Part shown: one piece after another, positions 43,301 through 55,500 of the stretch | Numbering within the stretch: position 1 is the first letter of the stretch | Layout: every line of letters starts with the position of its first letter | Assembly: GCA_032718475.1 (NCBI GenBank) | Contig: JAUCBJ010002964.1 | Location: forward strand, 1 to 64,000 | Direction of reading: 5' to 3' | Length of the DNA stretch: 64,000 nt | From: Nemertoderma westbladi | Taxonomy: Eukaryota > Xenacoelomorpha > Nemertodermatida > Nemertodermatidae | Position numbers and translations under genes: made by a program | The notes under the pieces: generated by a model | The model's input: the letters and a program-made list of their open reading frames with translations, nothing else | Database searches by the model: none | What the model was told of the DNA's origin: nothing

Positions 43301-44400
43301 AATTTAAATTAAAGCTATGATAGTGGATTCTATTTTCTTTTGAGTATTTCCATTATATTTATAAACTATGTAAAATCATTTTGAGAAAGTCATACGCTTT
43401 TTGGGACACAAACACCCTATATGGGACACAAACACCCTATATGGGACATATACAACCTATTTGGGACACATTTAAATTAAAGCTATGATAGTGGGTTCTA
43501 TTTTCTTTTGAGTATTTCCATTATATTTATAAACTATGTAAAATCATTTTGAGAAAGTCATACGCTATTTGGCACACAAACACCCTATATGGGACAAAAA
43601 CAACCTATTTGGGACAAATTTAAATTAAAGCTATGATAGTGAATTATATTTTCTTTTGAGTATTCAATTATATTTATAAACTATGTAAAATCATTTTGAG
43701 AAAGTCACACGCTATTTGGGACACAAACACCCTATATGGGACACAAACAACCTATTTGGGACAAATTTAAATTAAAGCTATGATAGTGGATTCTATTTTC
43801 TTTTGAGTATTTCCATTATATTTATAAACTATGTAAAATCATTTTGAGAAAGTCATACGCTATTTGGCACACAAACACCCTATATGGGACAAAAACAACC
43901 TATTTGGGACAAATTTAAATTAAAGCTATGATAGTGAATTATATTTTCTTTTGAGTATTCCATTATATTTATAAACTATGTAAAATCATTTTGAGAAAGT
44001 CACACGCTATTTGGGACACAAACACCCTATATGGGACACAAACACCCTATATGGGACATAAACAACCTATTTGGGACAATTTTAAATTAAAGCTATGATA
44101 GTGAATTCTATATTCTTTAGAGTATTCCATTACATTTAGAAAATATTTGAAATCATTATACGCAATTCACACCCTATACGGGACACAAACACCCTATTTG
44201 GGACAAAAACAACCTATTTGGGAAAAATTGAAATTAAAGCTATGGTATTAAATTATATATTCTTTTGAGTATTCCATGAGATTTAGTAACTATTTAAAAT
44301 CATTTTGAGATAGTGACACGCTTCACACACTATATGGGACACAAACACCCTATATGGGACACAAACAACCTATTTGAGTCAAATTTAAGACTTATTAAGG
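40340..44400. repeat. Inverted tandem arrays of a ~150-bp satellite-like unit
   Basis: TTTGTCCCAAATAGGTTG recurs at roughly 40500, 40672, 40816, 40965, 41091, 41238, 41404, 41554, 41697 and on to 43096. It then recurs in reverse complement at about 43287, 43452, 43601, 43748, 43896, 44066, 44211 and 44366. Orientation switches near 43203-43215. Two neighbouring units (about 40720-40867 and 40868-41015) are nearly identical in their shared part, pointing to recent unit duplication. Confidence 0.9.
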
Positions 44401-44667
44401 ACTATTTGGGATGAAGTTATGTCTGGGGGAGGAGGTTGCGATATCACTAATTTGATTGTCATTTAATTATTATTATACGAATGTATTTGGATTTATTATA
44501 TATGAATAAATTGCACCACATGAATAAATTGCACAATGAATAAATTGCACAATGAATAAATTGCACAACATGAATAAATTGCACAATATGAAAAAAATGC
44601 ACAACATGACATGAAATAATGTGACTATGGTGACATTATAGCCTATAATGCATCACAGTCTTACAGG

Positions 44668-45212
44668 TGTTAGCTTATCCAATTCCGCTAACCAACCCAT
44701 AAAGTAAGGTTTAAGCAATATTGGGGAACACGAGGGTAATCAATCAACCTCGTGTCACCCCAACAAAGTGGGAAGGAGAAACCCCAAAGAACATATGCAC
44801 AATAGGGGTCAGGGGTTACACCCCTGAGAGAGAGAGAATAGCAGGGGCGAAGGGAAGCACTTCAGGGGAAGTAAAAGGGCGACAACAGGGTTATTAGCCA
44901 ATGGGGGGAAGGCACCGGCTGAGTAATGTAACTCGGCCAACCGTATATCATCAGTGATATATTATCAGTACAGCAATCATTTAGTCAGTGCATAGTTAGG
45001 TTAGTTTAGCTAGGGTAGTACCGGAACTTTAATTACCGTCACCCGTCTTCCGTTTATTACCAATATTATATCCTATATTCTGTGTCATATTATTTCATCT
45101 TATACTATTATACCCGGAGAACTATATACAACGATCAATAAACTCTTTCACCTTTCACACACGGCGGGGACGCGTAGATTGAAAACCGGGATCCTCCGTG
45201 GATCCCGTCACA
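44668..45212 (+). mobile_element. Solo BEL/Pao LTR nested in the right arm of the foldback element
   Basis: 545 bp from TGTTAGCTTATCC to GTGGATCCCGTCACA, same LTR family as 13423-13963 and the provirus at 17417. A perfect 5-bp duplication ACAGG flanks it (44663-44667 and 45213-45217). The opposite arm of the foldback (near 40065-40085) shows the unoccupied site, GCCTGTACGAC, which confirms the insertion. Confidence 0.95.
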
Positions 45213-45534
45213 ACAGGCCATTTGCAAGGCACCCACAGTATATCTTTAACCATAAATAGGGAACATGTATTCCAAATGCAATTATTTAGAATGGGAATTT
45301 CCACTGTACATATACCTCAACCAGCTCTTGTCCCAAATACGTTGCTCTGTCCAGTATAGGTTGTTATAATGAGCCCAGGATTCGTAGCTGACACTTGGAT
45401 TATATATCAGTGGAATTTTCCATTAAGCTTTACATTATATAGCCAATAAGGGAGATGCCTAACTTTAGGAATGTTGGTATTGGTCCGATGACGAGGAGTT
45501 TGCTCATATGATGATTTGATTGGATGCCCCTATA

Positions 45535-45910
45535 TTCAAACCCTTGCAAGGTTTAGGTGCTCGTCCCACAACTTAGAGATTGAAGTTGGTCGTTGGGATC
45601 ACAGAGCTGTACAGGATCGGGTGTGTAAAATTTGTAACTTAGGGGAAGTAGAACATGAGTACCACTTTCTGCTTGTGTGTCCTGCTTACTCAAATATAAG
45701 GCAAACTTATTTACGGCAATATTACACTATAAACCCATCGGTATATAAGTTTAAGGCATTACTACGGCGCAAACCAGATTTAAAAAACTTAGCTTTATAT
45801 CTGAGTAAAGCATTTGCCGTAAGGGAGCGATTGCTAGCAAGATTATAGTTAATGCGCAATTCAACAATAACATATACGTATGCTTGTTGTCGTTTAATAA
45901 TAATAATATA
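45535..45910 (+). mobile_element. LINE 3' end nested in the foldback right arm
   Basis: About 375 bp is present between CCCCTATA and TTGGACAGG, which are contiguous in the left arm (39740-39765). Its reading frame (to 45848) includes LARFRCSSHNLEIEVGRW, then RVCKICNLGEVEHEYHFLLV and CPAY. This is the C-terminal zinc-finger-like tail (CxxC...H...C) common after Jockey/CR1-type RTs. It ends in a TAATAATAATA tail. Only the last 100 or so codons are present, so it is a strongly 5'-truncated insertion of a LINE unrelated to copies A, B and D. Confidence 0.8.
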
Positions 45911-46015
45911 TTGGACAGGTTGGAAATCATTACACAACGTATTTGGGACAGGTAGGAATAATAGAAAGCCCCATAGAAGTGAAGGGAAACACCCTATTCT
46001 GGACAATGATGTAGA

Positions 46016-46850
46016 CACTACTCTGCAAGTACCGTATTCTGGCAGCTGGTACATGTGGTATGCTGTGTACCGTACAGCCGTACTGCCGTACTATAGGCCA
46101 GTAGGGCAATAGGCTAACTAGCTAACTGCTTAACTGTGGGTTACCGCTGTACTGTCTGACTGTGTACGATAGTAGTAGGCCTACTGTAGTACAGTAGTAG
46201 GGCTACAGTAGTAGTGTAGTAGTAGTAGCTGAGTACAGGAGTAGGCTAGAGTCATTGTATTGTAGAGTCATATAACAAACATTGTATTTTATTGAACTTC
46301 ATAATTATTTATTTTATAGGCTATATTTTATATAGTGTTTTTATTATTGCATTTATTGCTATTTTTTATTGTATTTTTCAGTTACTTTTAGCATTTCATT
46401 GGCGCCATTCCATTTTCATTACAATTTTGGTGCAAATAATATTGTCTGCCGCATAGAGCACAGGGACCCTTATGTAAACGAGGTGAAACCTCATAAGGCT
46501 ATCCCTCCATTTTAATCCTCCATTTTAATCCATTTTAATTATCGCCTCCACGCCTTTTATATTTATCTTATTACTTTATGATTTTACCATGTTACCATTA
46601 ACTTCTTTAACTTTTTATTGATTTCTTTGTTGGTTAAATAATTTAAATAATATGCGATCTCTAATTATTTTTGCTAGAAATTTGTGCTGTTTGTATATTT
46701 TGTGAATCGCTTCCAGTTCTATTTTGTGTTATATTAAAAATAAATATAACACACTACTTTTAAAGCACAAATTTCCTGATAATACCTGCCTTTCATCAAT
46801 CCTGAGTGCGCCTTTGGGTTGGGGTGGTCCAGATTAAGAGGGAGGTTGAA
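46016..46850. other. Non-coding interval
   Basis: No gene. There are GTAGTAGTAG-rich stretches (46160-46230) and AT-rich sequence. The phrase GAGGTGAAACCTCATAAGGC near 46480 looks like a repeat fragment, but I could not assign it. Confidence 0.45.
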
Positions 46851-47553
46851 GGGGGGGGGGGGGGGGGGGGGGCTAGCACCCCCCTATTTTGGAAATTGAC
46901 AAAAACGTTTTTTATTCTATCATGTGCCGAATTTAATTGAGATTTCAAATCTGCAATTCTCATATCTTTTCTCAAACTCAAGTTATTACCCAAAACGTAA
47001 GAGCTAGTCTGATTTTTGAAAAGCCTTCGAGCAGCACTATATTTTACAATTGTACGGGGCCCTTTTCATAAAAAAAAAGGCTTTTTCTCCGCCAAGTTTA
47101 ACTGAAATGAGTTGAAATCTGGTATACCTTTTAAGATTACCCTTCTCCAAACTTCTTCTGAACAAATTTGGTTGGAAATGCCCTGGAGCCTTTTTATATC
47201 GAAAAGGCCCAAAAAAAGCCCTTTTTTGCGGCCTTTTTGTTCTAAAAAGGCTCCAGAGCATTTGAGGCAAAATTTGTTCAGAAGAATTGGATGCAGGGTT
47301 GTTCTGAACCTATATTCTAAATTTCGACAAATTTTAACAAATATTAGTTGAGAAAATGCCCTTGGCGCAAAAAGGCACTTTTGGCCATTACGGAGCCATT
47401 TTGAGGCCAATTTTAAAAATATTTGGTTTGTTTATTCTCACACAGTCCAGACGATGTTTAGTAGCACAATAAATAATTTTGACCCAATTGTATGGTCCAG
47501 AGACACAAAAATGTGGGGATCAATTTGGGGGTGCTACCCCCCCCCCCCCCCCC
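46851..47553. mobile_element. MITE with poly-G/TAGCACCCCC terminal inverted repeats
   Basis: The left end is a run of 22 G followed by CTAGCACCCCCC. The right end is GGGGGTGCTA followed by a run of 17 C, so the homopolymers are part of the inverted ends. An inner inverted pair (about 47151-47195 and 47238-47286, CTGGAGCCTTTTT / AAAAAGGCTCCAG) makes a hairpin. The open frames on the minus strand here are low-complexity Lys/Phe-rich shadows of these repeats, so no protein is called. Confidence 0.6.
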
Positions 47554-47653
47554 ACCACTGCACCCCCCTTAATTGTGTTTGGTTAAATTTCTTAAATACC
47601 GAGTTTATGATACAGTAGAGTCGCTCAATATTAATCTTTATCTCATAACCAAG

Positions 47654-49083
47654 CCTTTGGACACGTTCATAGATTGTGGCCACCCTGGATCTAGAATATT
47701 AGCTGCTGCCTTAATCCCAGGTGGGATTCTGAGTTTTATTAATAGGCAACACAAATAAGTCTTTTAATCTTTTTCTCAACTACTACTAGGATCGGCATGC
47801 TGCATTGCAGCTGCATTTTTAAGAATGCTGTGCCGGCTTGTCAACAAAATTGCACCGTCACAACTCCCTATCACCCATGACATTTGCTAGATCATCCGCA
47901 TCTTTAAGGTCAGTGTCCTTTAAGATGCGTCTCAAGAAAGTTATGGGCTGTCCACCATGCTTATTCACTCCATGAGGCTGCCAAAGTACAAGATTATGCA
48001 CTGGCTGGTCCTCACGGCGAAAGCAATGTCCTGCAAAGCGGAGGCAAATTTGTTCTAGTGTCAAGCTTGGGGGAACCAATGAGACACCTCCAATGTTATA
48101 GAGTGTCTGGTTGGAGATGTGTGCATTGTACTTGACACAATGAACCCGGCGTAGCATTCTTGTGAATGTGCCATCCAGAGATTTGGTGTCCTCAGCAGTT
48201 AGAGCCCAGCATGGACTCCCGTAGAGGAGTACTGGAACTACTGCTGCTCTAAATAATCGGACCTTAAGTTTCCGATTAATTCTAGGTGACTTCCAAATCC
48301 TGGAAAGCCTATTCAAGGCTGCCCATGCCTTTCCCTTACGTATTCGAAGGTCCTCACCTGACTTCCGGATCCATGATCCAAGGTAACAGAAGTCGTCCAC
48401 ATGCTCAAGCATACCATCCTTTGAGCTTATGCTCATCCGATCAGAGACTTGCTGAGGACTTTCAAAGTTAACTGTCAGAATTTTGGTCTTTCTGGAGTTA
48501 ATAAAAAGACCAACACTAGAAGCAGCATGTTCTAATGAGCTAAGGAGCCGTTGGGCTCCCTCTAATGATTCTGAGAGTACTCCTAAGTCATCAGCAAAGT
48601 CTAGATCAGTTAGGTACTTGGCAAGATTTCCTCGACTTCTGGAGCCAGTAGGTGGAGTTATCATCACCCCATCATCATTATGATGATCTAAGGACATGCG
48701 TAGAACATAGTCAACCACAATAATGAACAAAAATGGTGCAAGTGTGTCTCCTTGGAGGACGCCCCATAACACTTCAAATGGTTCTGTGTCACCGTCAACA
48801 GTAGACACAAATGTTGTCGAACCATCGTATACTGATCTGATTGCTGCAATAATTTCATCAGGAATCCCATATAATGAAAGTATGCTGAACATACGTGACC
48901 GAGAGACTGAATCAAAGGCCTTGAAGAAGTCAACAAAGATAACAGCCAGATGCCTGTCTTTCTTTTTTGATAATTCTTTTTTAATTTAATAATTTTTATC
49001 CTTCTAAGTGCCAAAATGGGCTCCATGGTCCCACGACCTTTACGGAACCCATTCCGATTTCCACGGAGCAGTCTCTCAATGGG
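47654..49083 (-). mobile_element. LINE copy D (same family as 7293-9310), 5' truncated
   Basis: The 3' UTR starts CCTTTGGACACGTTCATAG as in copy B. The RT frame 48892-47858 carries QGDTLAPFLFI, LDFADDLGVLSE and LLYGSPCWALT. The upstream RT part (to 49083) is in another frame because of the AT-rich insertion also seen at 37620-37645. The sequence stops at CTCTCAATGGG, exactly where the next element begins with TGTAAAGG. Either the LINE was truncated there or the following BEL element inserted into it. Confidence 0.9.
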
Positions 49084-52000
49084 TGTAAAGGCTTTTGCGG
49101 AATTGGCCGGTTATTTCCCCCGTAAAGTACTCTGTAGTTGGTTTAACAGGCATAAAAGGCCGTGTCCTTACTGTACTGGTGTTTTAGAGGACATAAAAGC
49201 CATTTCTTCTGTATGTGTACTTTAGCGGACATAATTAGCAATTCTATGACGCAATACGCCAGATCCTCTTGAAACAGTGTAGCTACCATGACGACGGCTA
49301 ACAGCTGATGCTGTACACGTGGAGCTTTTTCTTTGTTCTCTGTTCCTTCTTTGTTCGGTCGACCAATCAGAGCGTTTTTTGCCTCTGTGTTGGAGATTGT
49401 ATATAGAAACTCATGGAGTTGAGTCAGTATGTGATTTTGTCCACAGCCTAGAACACCGGCTTTGGAACCTCCGTGTTTCAGTCTTTAGCCCAACATTAGT
49501 AGGCTTAATTATAGAACGTATATCTGTTATCAAATCGATCATATCAATTTATATCTTAACATTTTACTGCTATTTACTGTCGGTTATTCATTATATTTGT
49601 TGATGGAATATTATATTTGGAATACTGATAAATAATCAGACACCCCAATCTTCTTGATATACTAAAGGTTAGAGAGACCGGTTACATATAACGATTGCGA
49701 CTTACATTAAGTGGTTTGAAGTGAATCTAATGCTATTTCATAAGCCCTACATGTATTGTCTGTTGTTCTCTTTATATGTGACTAAATTTAGTGAAGGTCG
49801 GCAGATTAGTGTGCAGCATTGTGCAGTATTGTGTATGATTGTGACTGATAACAAAGCATCTCCTAAAGAATGCGCCATATACGTGAATCTATAGCCATCC
49901 CGTTGTGTCTAGTTTAAGTCATAACTCTGTTTACATATTTAGAGCGCCACGTCCTAAAGGAACTGTTAATATTTCCCGAAAGTGAATAATATTTGTCAGA
50001 GATTATATATTACGATCAGTCGAATAATACAGTAGGCCTACCCCGCAATACGGTTAGGCTTCCGAATCCAGTCTCCCGGGTATATCCAGCGGGTGAATGA
50101 TCGCGCATAGACTGGCTTCGGCTAATGTAGTGTATCAAATACTTGTCATAGGCTAAAGACGATCTATTATCTAAAAGACATCCCAATTTGGCAGGTTAAA
50201 CTGCTAAAGGTCTGAAAGCGCGAACAATAACAGATATTGCTTCTGTATTGCAGTAGGCAATAACGCTGAAGTACCGGACAACCGGTACCTAGTAGGCCTG
50301 ACTACTTAACCACCCGGACCGGTACCTCTACAGCAGTACAGGTACAGCAGTATTATTTGATTGTGAAATTGTATACCGGTAGGCTGTTTAAGAGATTAGG
50401 GACTGTACACCCCTTGTTTCTTTTGGAGCTTACTTATTTCTGTCAGTTTTATTTATTTGTAGGCCAATATTGAGCAGAAGACGTGTAAGCCTGCCCAGAT
50501 TATACAGATAATTTGTAGGCTGGACTGTTGTCTGACTGTTGTTAGGTCTGAAGGGACTGTAGTGTGTGTAGAGCGTATATCCGAAAAAGTACTAGTTAGG
50601 AAAGTAGGGGCTGCCAGTGCTGTGAGGTGAACCCCCTCGAAAGAATAAGTCGTACTACTCGGTTAGAACGCATACTAACTAACCATTTCGGAGTCTGCAT
50701 ATACTGTAGTTTATTTAGGCTTGATAGTAGTCTGCCAGCGTTTGGTCTGTATTTTGTTTGTGTAGTTTGTACGGGTAGCGTAATATTTCTTACTTAGATA
50801 ATTTGTAGGCTGCATTTTGTCTGGCTGTTGTTAGGTCTGAAGAGATTTCGGTGTGTGTAGAGTGTATGTCCGATAAAGTGCCAGTTGGGAACGTAGGGGC
50901 TTCCAGAGCTGTGAGGTAAACCCCCTCGAAAGAATAAGTCGTACTACTCGGTTAGAACGCATACTAACTAACCATTTCGGAGTCTGCATATACCGTAGTT
51001 TGTTTAGGCTTGATAGTAGTCTGTCAGTATTTGGTCTGCATTTTGTTTGAGTAGTCTGTACGCGTAGCGTAATATTTATTATTCAGAGTTTATGCGATTA
51101 TTCGCAACATTCATATCCCCAAGTTTATTTCTACAGTAATTGTGCTTGTTATATATACCGTTATAGTTAAACTAACCCCGGTACTACATCAGGGCTGCTT
51201 GGCGTAGGTAAAGACTGGTGATTTTGTGCCCCGGTCACTCCAGCAGATACCGTGGTTCTTTTAGCTGTTCAAGTATTTTTAACTACTGATTATTTGTTGT
51301 ATAAGTACTTGTACCTAATTTAGGGTTTAGTGTACAGTACTTTCCGAAGGTGATTAGTGTGTAGGCAGTATATTTGTGTTGTAAAGTGGTTAATAGGCAC
51401 GTTGGTTCTGGTAGACCGCGGTAATTAACTTCTAGGTAGGAACACTCCGTGATACATAACGTAGTACTTATAGCAATACGGCTATAAGTCGTCAGATGGT
51501 GGTATTTTTCTATCTGGACAACGCAGTATATTTACTACTACTTATTATTTTCAAATACCGTAGTACCCTGTCTGTTTGTAATCACCAGATATTCTAACCC
51601 TTTGTTAGGCTGGTTTGTAGACTTCTTGTAAAATTACCCTAAAAATTCGTACTTGTAATTTTTGTGTTTATTTAGAGATTGTAATCTCACCCCGAATTGT
51701 ATGTAATTTGTAGTATTAAGTAACTTAGTTAAATTATAATTATTTGTTTTAGTGTCCAACAAGTAGCACTTCACTGAGAGCACAGCTTCTGTGTAGTGAC
51801 TCCCCCAGAAATAATAACATTTATTTCAAATATTGACAAAACCCATTTTAACGGGTATATATATTATAAATCAACTCAAACCGATTTATAAAATAGTAGG
51901 CCTGCCATACAACAATTAGGTCTAAATATCAGTTGGACTACTGCTTAAATAACGGTAATCGAGTAAAGCAAAGTAACCAAGCAAGTAACCCCTAAAATTT

Positions 52001-52501
52001 CAGAAATTCAATTATTCTAAAAATAATTGATATACCGGTATTCACGATAGGCCTATTATATATTTATAGTTTTAGGCTGAAATTATACCGGTATTCTGTA
52101 ATTAATTCTAGTCCATAATTATACTTATATATACTATAAGTGTAAGCTGTATACCGGTATTCACGATAGGCCTATTATATATTTATATATACTGGTGCTG
52201 GAAAAACATACCGGTATTCTGTGACAAACCTAGTCTGTAATAATACTTATATATACTATAAGCATACCGGTATTCTAATATATTATATATATATATCAAG
52301 TTACATTAGTGACGATATCAAGTTACATTAGTGACGATATCGGTAATTAATTACTAGGCTATCAGTTGATACTGAATTACTAGACTTGCTTTAACTGTAA
52401 TATAGCAGTAGGCATTCAACTGTACAAACAAACATGTCTGACAAAAGCCGAACCTGTCAGATAGTCTCCTAGATACAACCATCTGTGACCCAGACAGGAG
52501 T
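49084..52501 (+). other. Leader/LTR region of the second BEL element with tandem duplications
   Basis: No gene. A TATA-like TTGTATATAGAAAC lies near 49394, about 300 bases from the proposed start. About 290 bp is duplicated in tandem (50508-50798 and 50799-51085, both with CCCCCTCGAAAGAATAAGTC). A 119-bp unit (TACCGGTATTCACGATAGGC) is repeated at about 52032 and 52151. A 22-bp unit (ATATCAAGTTACATTAGTGACG) is repeated at 52297-52340. The LTR/leader boundary and the primer-binding site were not resolved. Confidence 0.6.
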
Positions 52502-55500
52502 GTGGAACGTGAGAGACCGAAGTTCAATTCACCTCCTACTGTAAGAAAGATCATCCCTCCAGTAGTAATATCAGACCCTAGGCTAGTCCAACATCGTAGG
52601 TCTATCATAGGCACTCGAGCTCAGGTCAAGCGGGACCAAGAAGCAGCAGAACAGCAACTACCCGCGAGCCGAGAACTTATTTCCCAGCGGCCCGGCAGCT
52701 CCAGTAGTGAGGATACTGTGGAGCTGACACCCGAGCGCGGAGCAAAGATGACAGATGCGGTTTATTCGGATCCCCTTCTCATCCTTCCTGCAGCCGTACT
52801 CACTAGGGTATTGATTGCGGTGGAAGAACACCAGATTGATTGGGCGAGAAGTAAGCGGTCGACTAAAGATAGTTATGCGGGATACACAAGGGAAGAACTG
52901 AAGTCTATTGTCGAGTCGCAATGGAACTTCCCTGGACCCGGACTACCTTTCGACTTATCAGAAGCTGCCTGGGAAGACATACACAGGATGGGAGTAATAA
53001 AAGAAACCATCGATCCAGCTGTGTGGAAGAGGTCAGCAGCAGGATACGTACAGGGATTCTTCAGCTCTATGGAGCGATTAAAAGAACAACTGTTTCAACA
53101 ACCCCAAGGATCTCAAGAGCAGGGACAGCTGCTTTATCAAGTTAGAGAAAGAATTCTACGAATCAGGCTAATCTTATCGGCCTTTGAGGAGGCTTCTAAA
53201 AGAAGACAAGACACGTCGTTGCAAGTTGCCGTAAAGACTTGGTTTCAACGGGTGAGTCTCCAGGTTCAAGGAACGGCTCAGTGGAAAGCTCAGCTGGAGG
53301 AGCGCTCAACCCATGGAGAATCAACAGACGCTACTTTTTCCCAAGTGGAAAGTGAAGCGACGGCAGAGAAACCGCATAAGAGGGATGCCATTGACATCTA
53401 TCTGTCAGACTATCAACGCTTTGTAGGAGACGAAGAGTTGAGGAGACGGCTGGATGGACTTAGCCCTAATAGTGAAGGAGCCAAGCTTGTGTTGGACGCA
53501 ATCGATGTGGATAGGTTAGCTGCGAACCAAGCTAAATTCAATGAAAGCATCCGCATCACTAAGGTTCAAGAAGAACAAGTAAAGAAAAAACGTATAGAAG
53601 ACAGAAAGACAGCGGCAGTGGCAGCAGCAGTGGCAGCGGCAGAAGCGGAAAGAAAAGCGGCAGCGGCAACGGCAGAGGCAGAAGCGGAAAGAAAAGCGGC
53701 AGTGGCAGTGGCCGAAGCGGAAAGAAAAGCGGCATTGGCAGCGGCAGAGGCAGTGGCAGAGGCAGAACGGAGAGCGTCTGAAGAGACAACCCAACTAGAG
53801 TTGGAAAATCTTCAAGAGAGGCAAGACAACTTCAATAAACAGTTAACAGCTAGTAATATGCAGATGATGAGTCGATCTACTCCCAAAAGACAGGGATATA
53901 CATCATCTGAGGAAGGCGATACCACCGATACTGAAAGCGGAGGAAATAGATCTCGTCTAAGCAGACGTAGAAGAATATCCCACCGCCAGAAACTGCCTGA
54001 TTTGCCCCCAGCTGTTAGAAAGCAACTAAATAACACAAACTTAGGTAGTACAGAACCCACAGACCAAATAATTGAAATAGAAAGACTCCCTACTATAGTA
54101 GATGAGCCTGAAATAATTAGGCCTGTTCCCGAAGCCACCCCTTCGGTGATAGAGACACCTGTACTCCCTGAACCTACCTCTAAATTCCCTCTGCACAGCA
54201 CTAAGTTATCTGTGCCACACAGAACCACCCTTGAAAATGCTCATGTCCTGGACTCCGAGCGAAATATTAATGATTTATCGCCCGTTGTCCCTCGTCAGCC
54301 CGTTACAACGTTGGCGGCTCCCGCTTCGGTGGTCGAGTGGGTGGATGAGAGACGACGGGGGATGGATCTCCTGCTCGGGCAGATGCAGGAGACTGTTCAG
54401 CAATTCAAGGGCACAGTAAGGGAAAGTAGGTTAGAGTTGCAAGAAGTGCAGCAAAGCATCGCGTTAGAACGCGATAAATTAGTAAATACACAAAGAGGTA
54501 TACCACCACCCCCTGTAACAATGTGTCAACCTGTTAGGTCTGAAGTATCTCATGCGCAAGGTGTGGAGCCTACACGCATATATACTGCTAGCGAAGTAGA
54601 AACTCCTATAGTAAACCCTATAAAGGGTAATTATAGACCTGTTGATAATGATATTCCCTATAGACCTGATCATAATCCGAGAAATTTATATACCGATAAC
54701 TCGATATTAAATAACACGATGGCCCAAGAAAGTTTTACGCGTCAAATGGCTAGAACCGAAGCCCGTCAAGCGGTAAAGGTGGGAGAGATAGTCAAGTTCA
54801 ATGGAGATGAGATGAAATGGTTACCTTTTAATGAATATTATAAAGATAACATACAGAACTCTGTACTATCTAATGGAGAGAAACTTACATTCCTCATCGA
54901 GTGCTTGGAAGGATCTCCCAAGTTAATGGCGTTAAAGTTTATTGGACATCCAGATGGATTAAGACAAGTTTGGGATACACTAAACATCAGGTATGGTAAT
55001 AGGAATAACATAGCTAAATATTTATACGCAAAATTAGTAGCGCCCCGAAAGTTCATTAGCAGCGGGATAATAGAGTTTTCCGATGAGATTCAAGAGATCT
55101 GTAGACAATTAGATTGGTTAGGTAAGTCTCATGAATATCAGAGTTCTATGGTCATTGGAGCCGTGGCTTCTACTTTACCGAAGGGTGGAGTAGGTACACG
55201 CTGGGATAAGAAAGTGTTATATATGATGGAACAACAACGACGAGACCCTACCATGGCTGATCTCATGTCATTCTTAGATGGAGAAGTGAAATTACAGCTC
55301 CTAAAACAGTCCAGAGAGAAGACACCGGAAAACAAGGTAAGTGAGAAACCCGTTTCTAGGAGAAAGGTAACACCAGTGTGTTATACAGACGACGGCGAAA
55401 GCCAGACTTCTCAAGGAGAGGATAGCGGGAAAGACACTGAAAGATCTTATTATGTCAATAAAATGCCTAAAGAACAGGTAAGTAAATTCAAGTCTCGAAC

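Larger units (their letters stand above)
39646..46015. mobile_element. Large foldback transposon with satellite-like arms
   Basis: The outermost inverted repeats are TCTACATCATTGTCCAGAATAG at 39646 and its complement ending at 46015. About 700 bp of each arm is single-copy and matches the other arm (39646-40340 against 44400-46015 once two later insertions are removed). The interior is made of tandem units of about 150 bp: about 18 in one orientation (40340-43203), then about 8 in the opposite orientation (43215-44400). The core phrase of the units, GTCCCATATAGGGTG and GTCCCAAATAGGTTG, also recurs in the outer arms. No transposase is present. Structure resembles FB or Galileo foldback elements, but the family is not identified. 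Confidence 0.85.

Noticed and set aside
47037-47410. Lys/Phe-rich minus-strand frames with a repeated HFxPNLFRR phrase
   Set aside because: The repetition comes from the inverted repeat inside the MITE, so the similar peptides are a structural echo and not a protein family.
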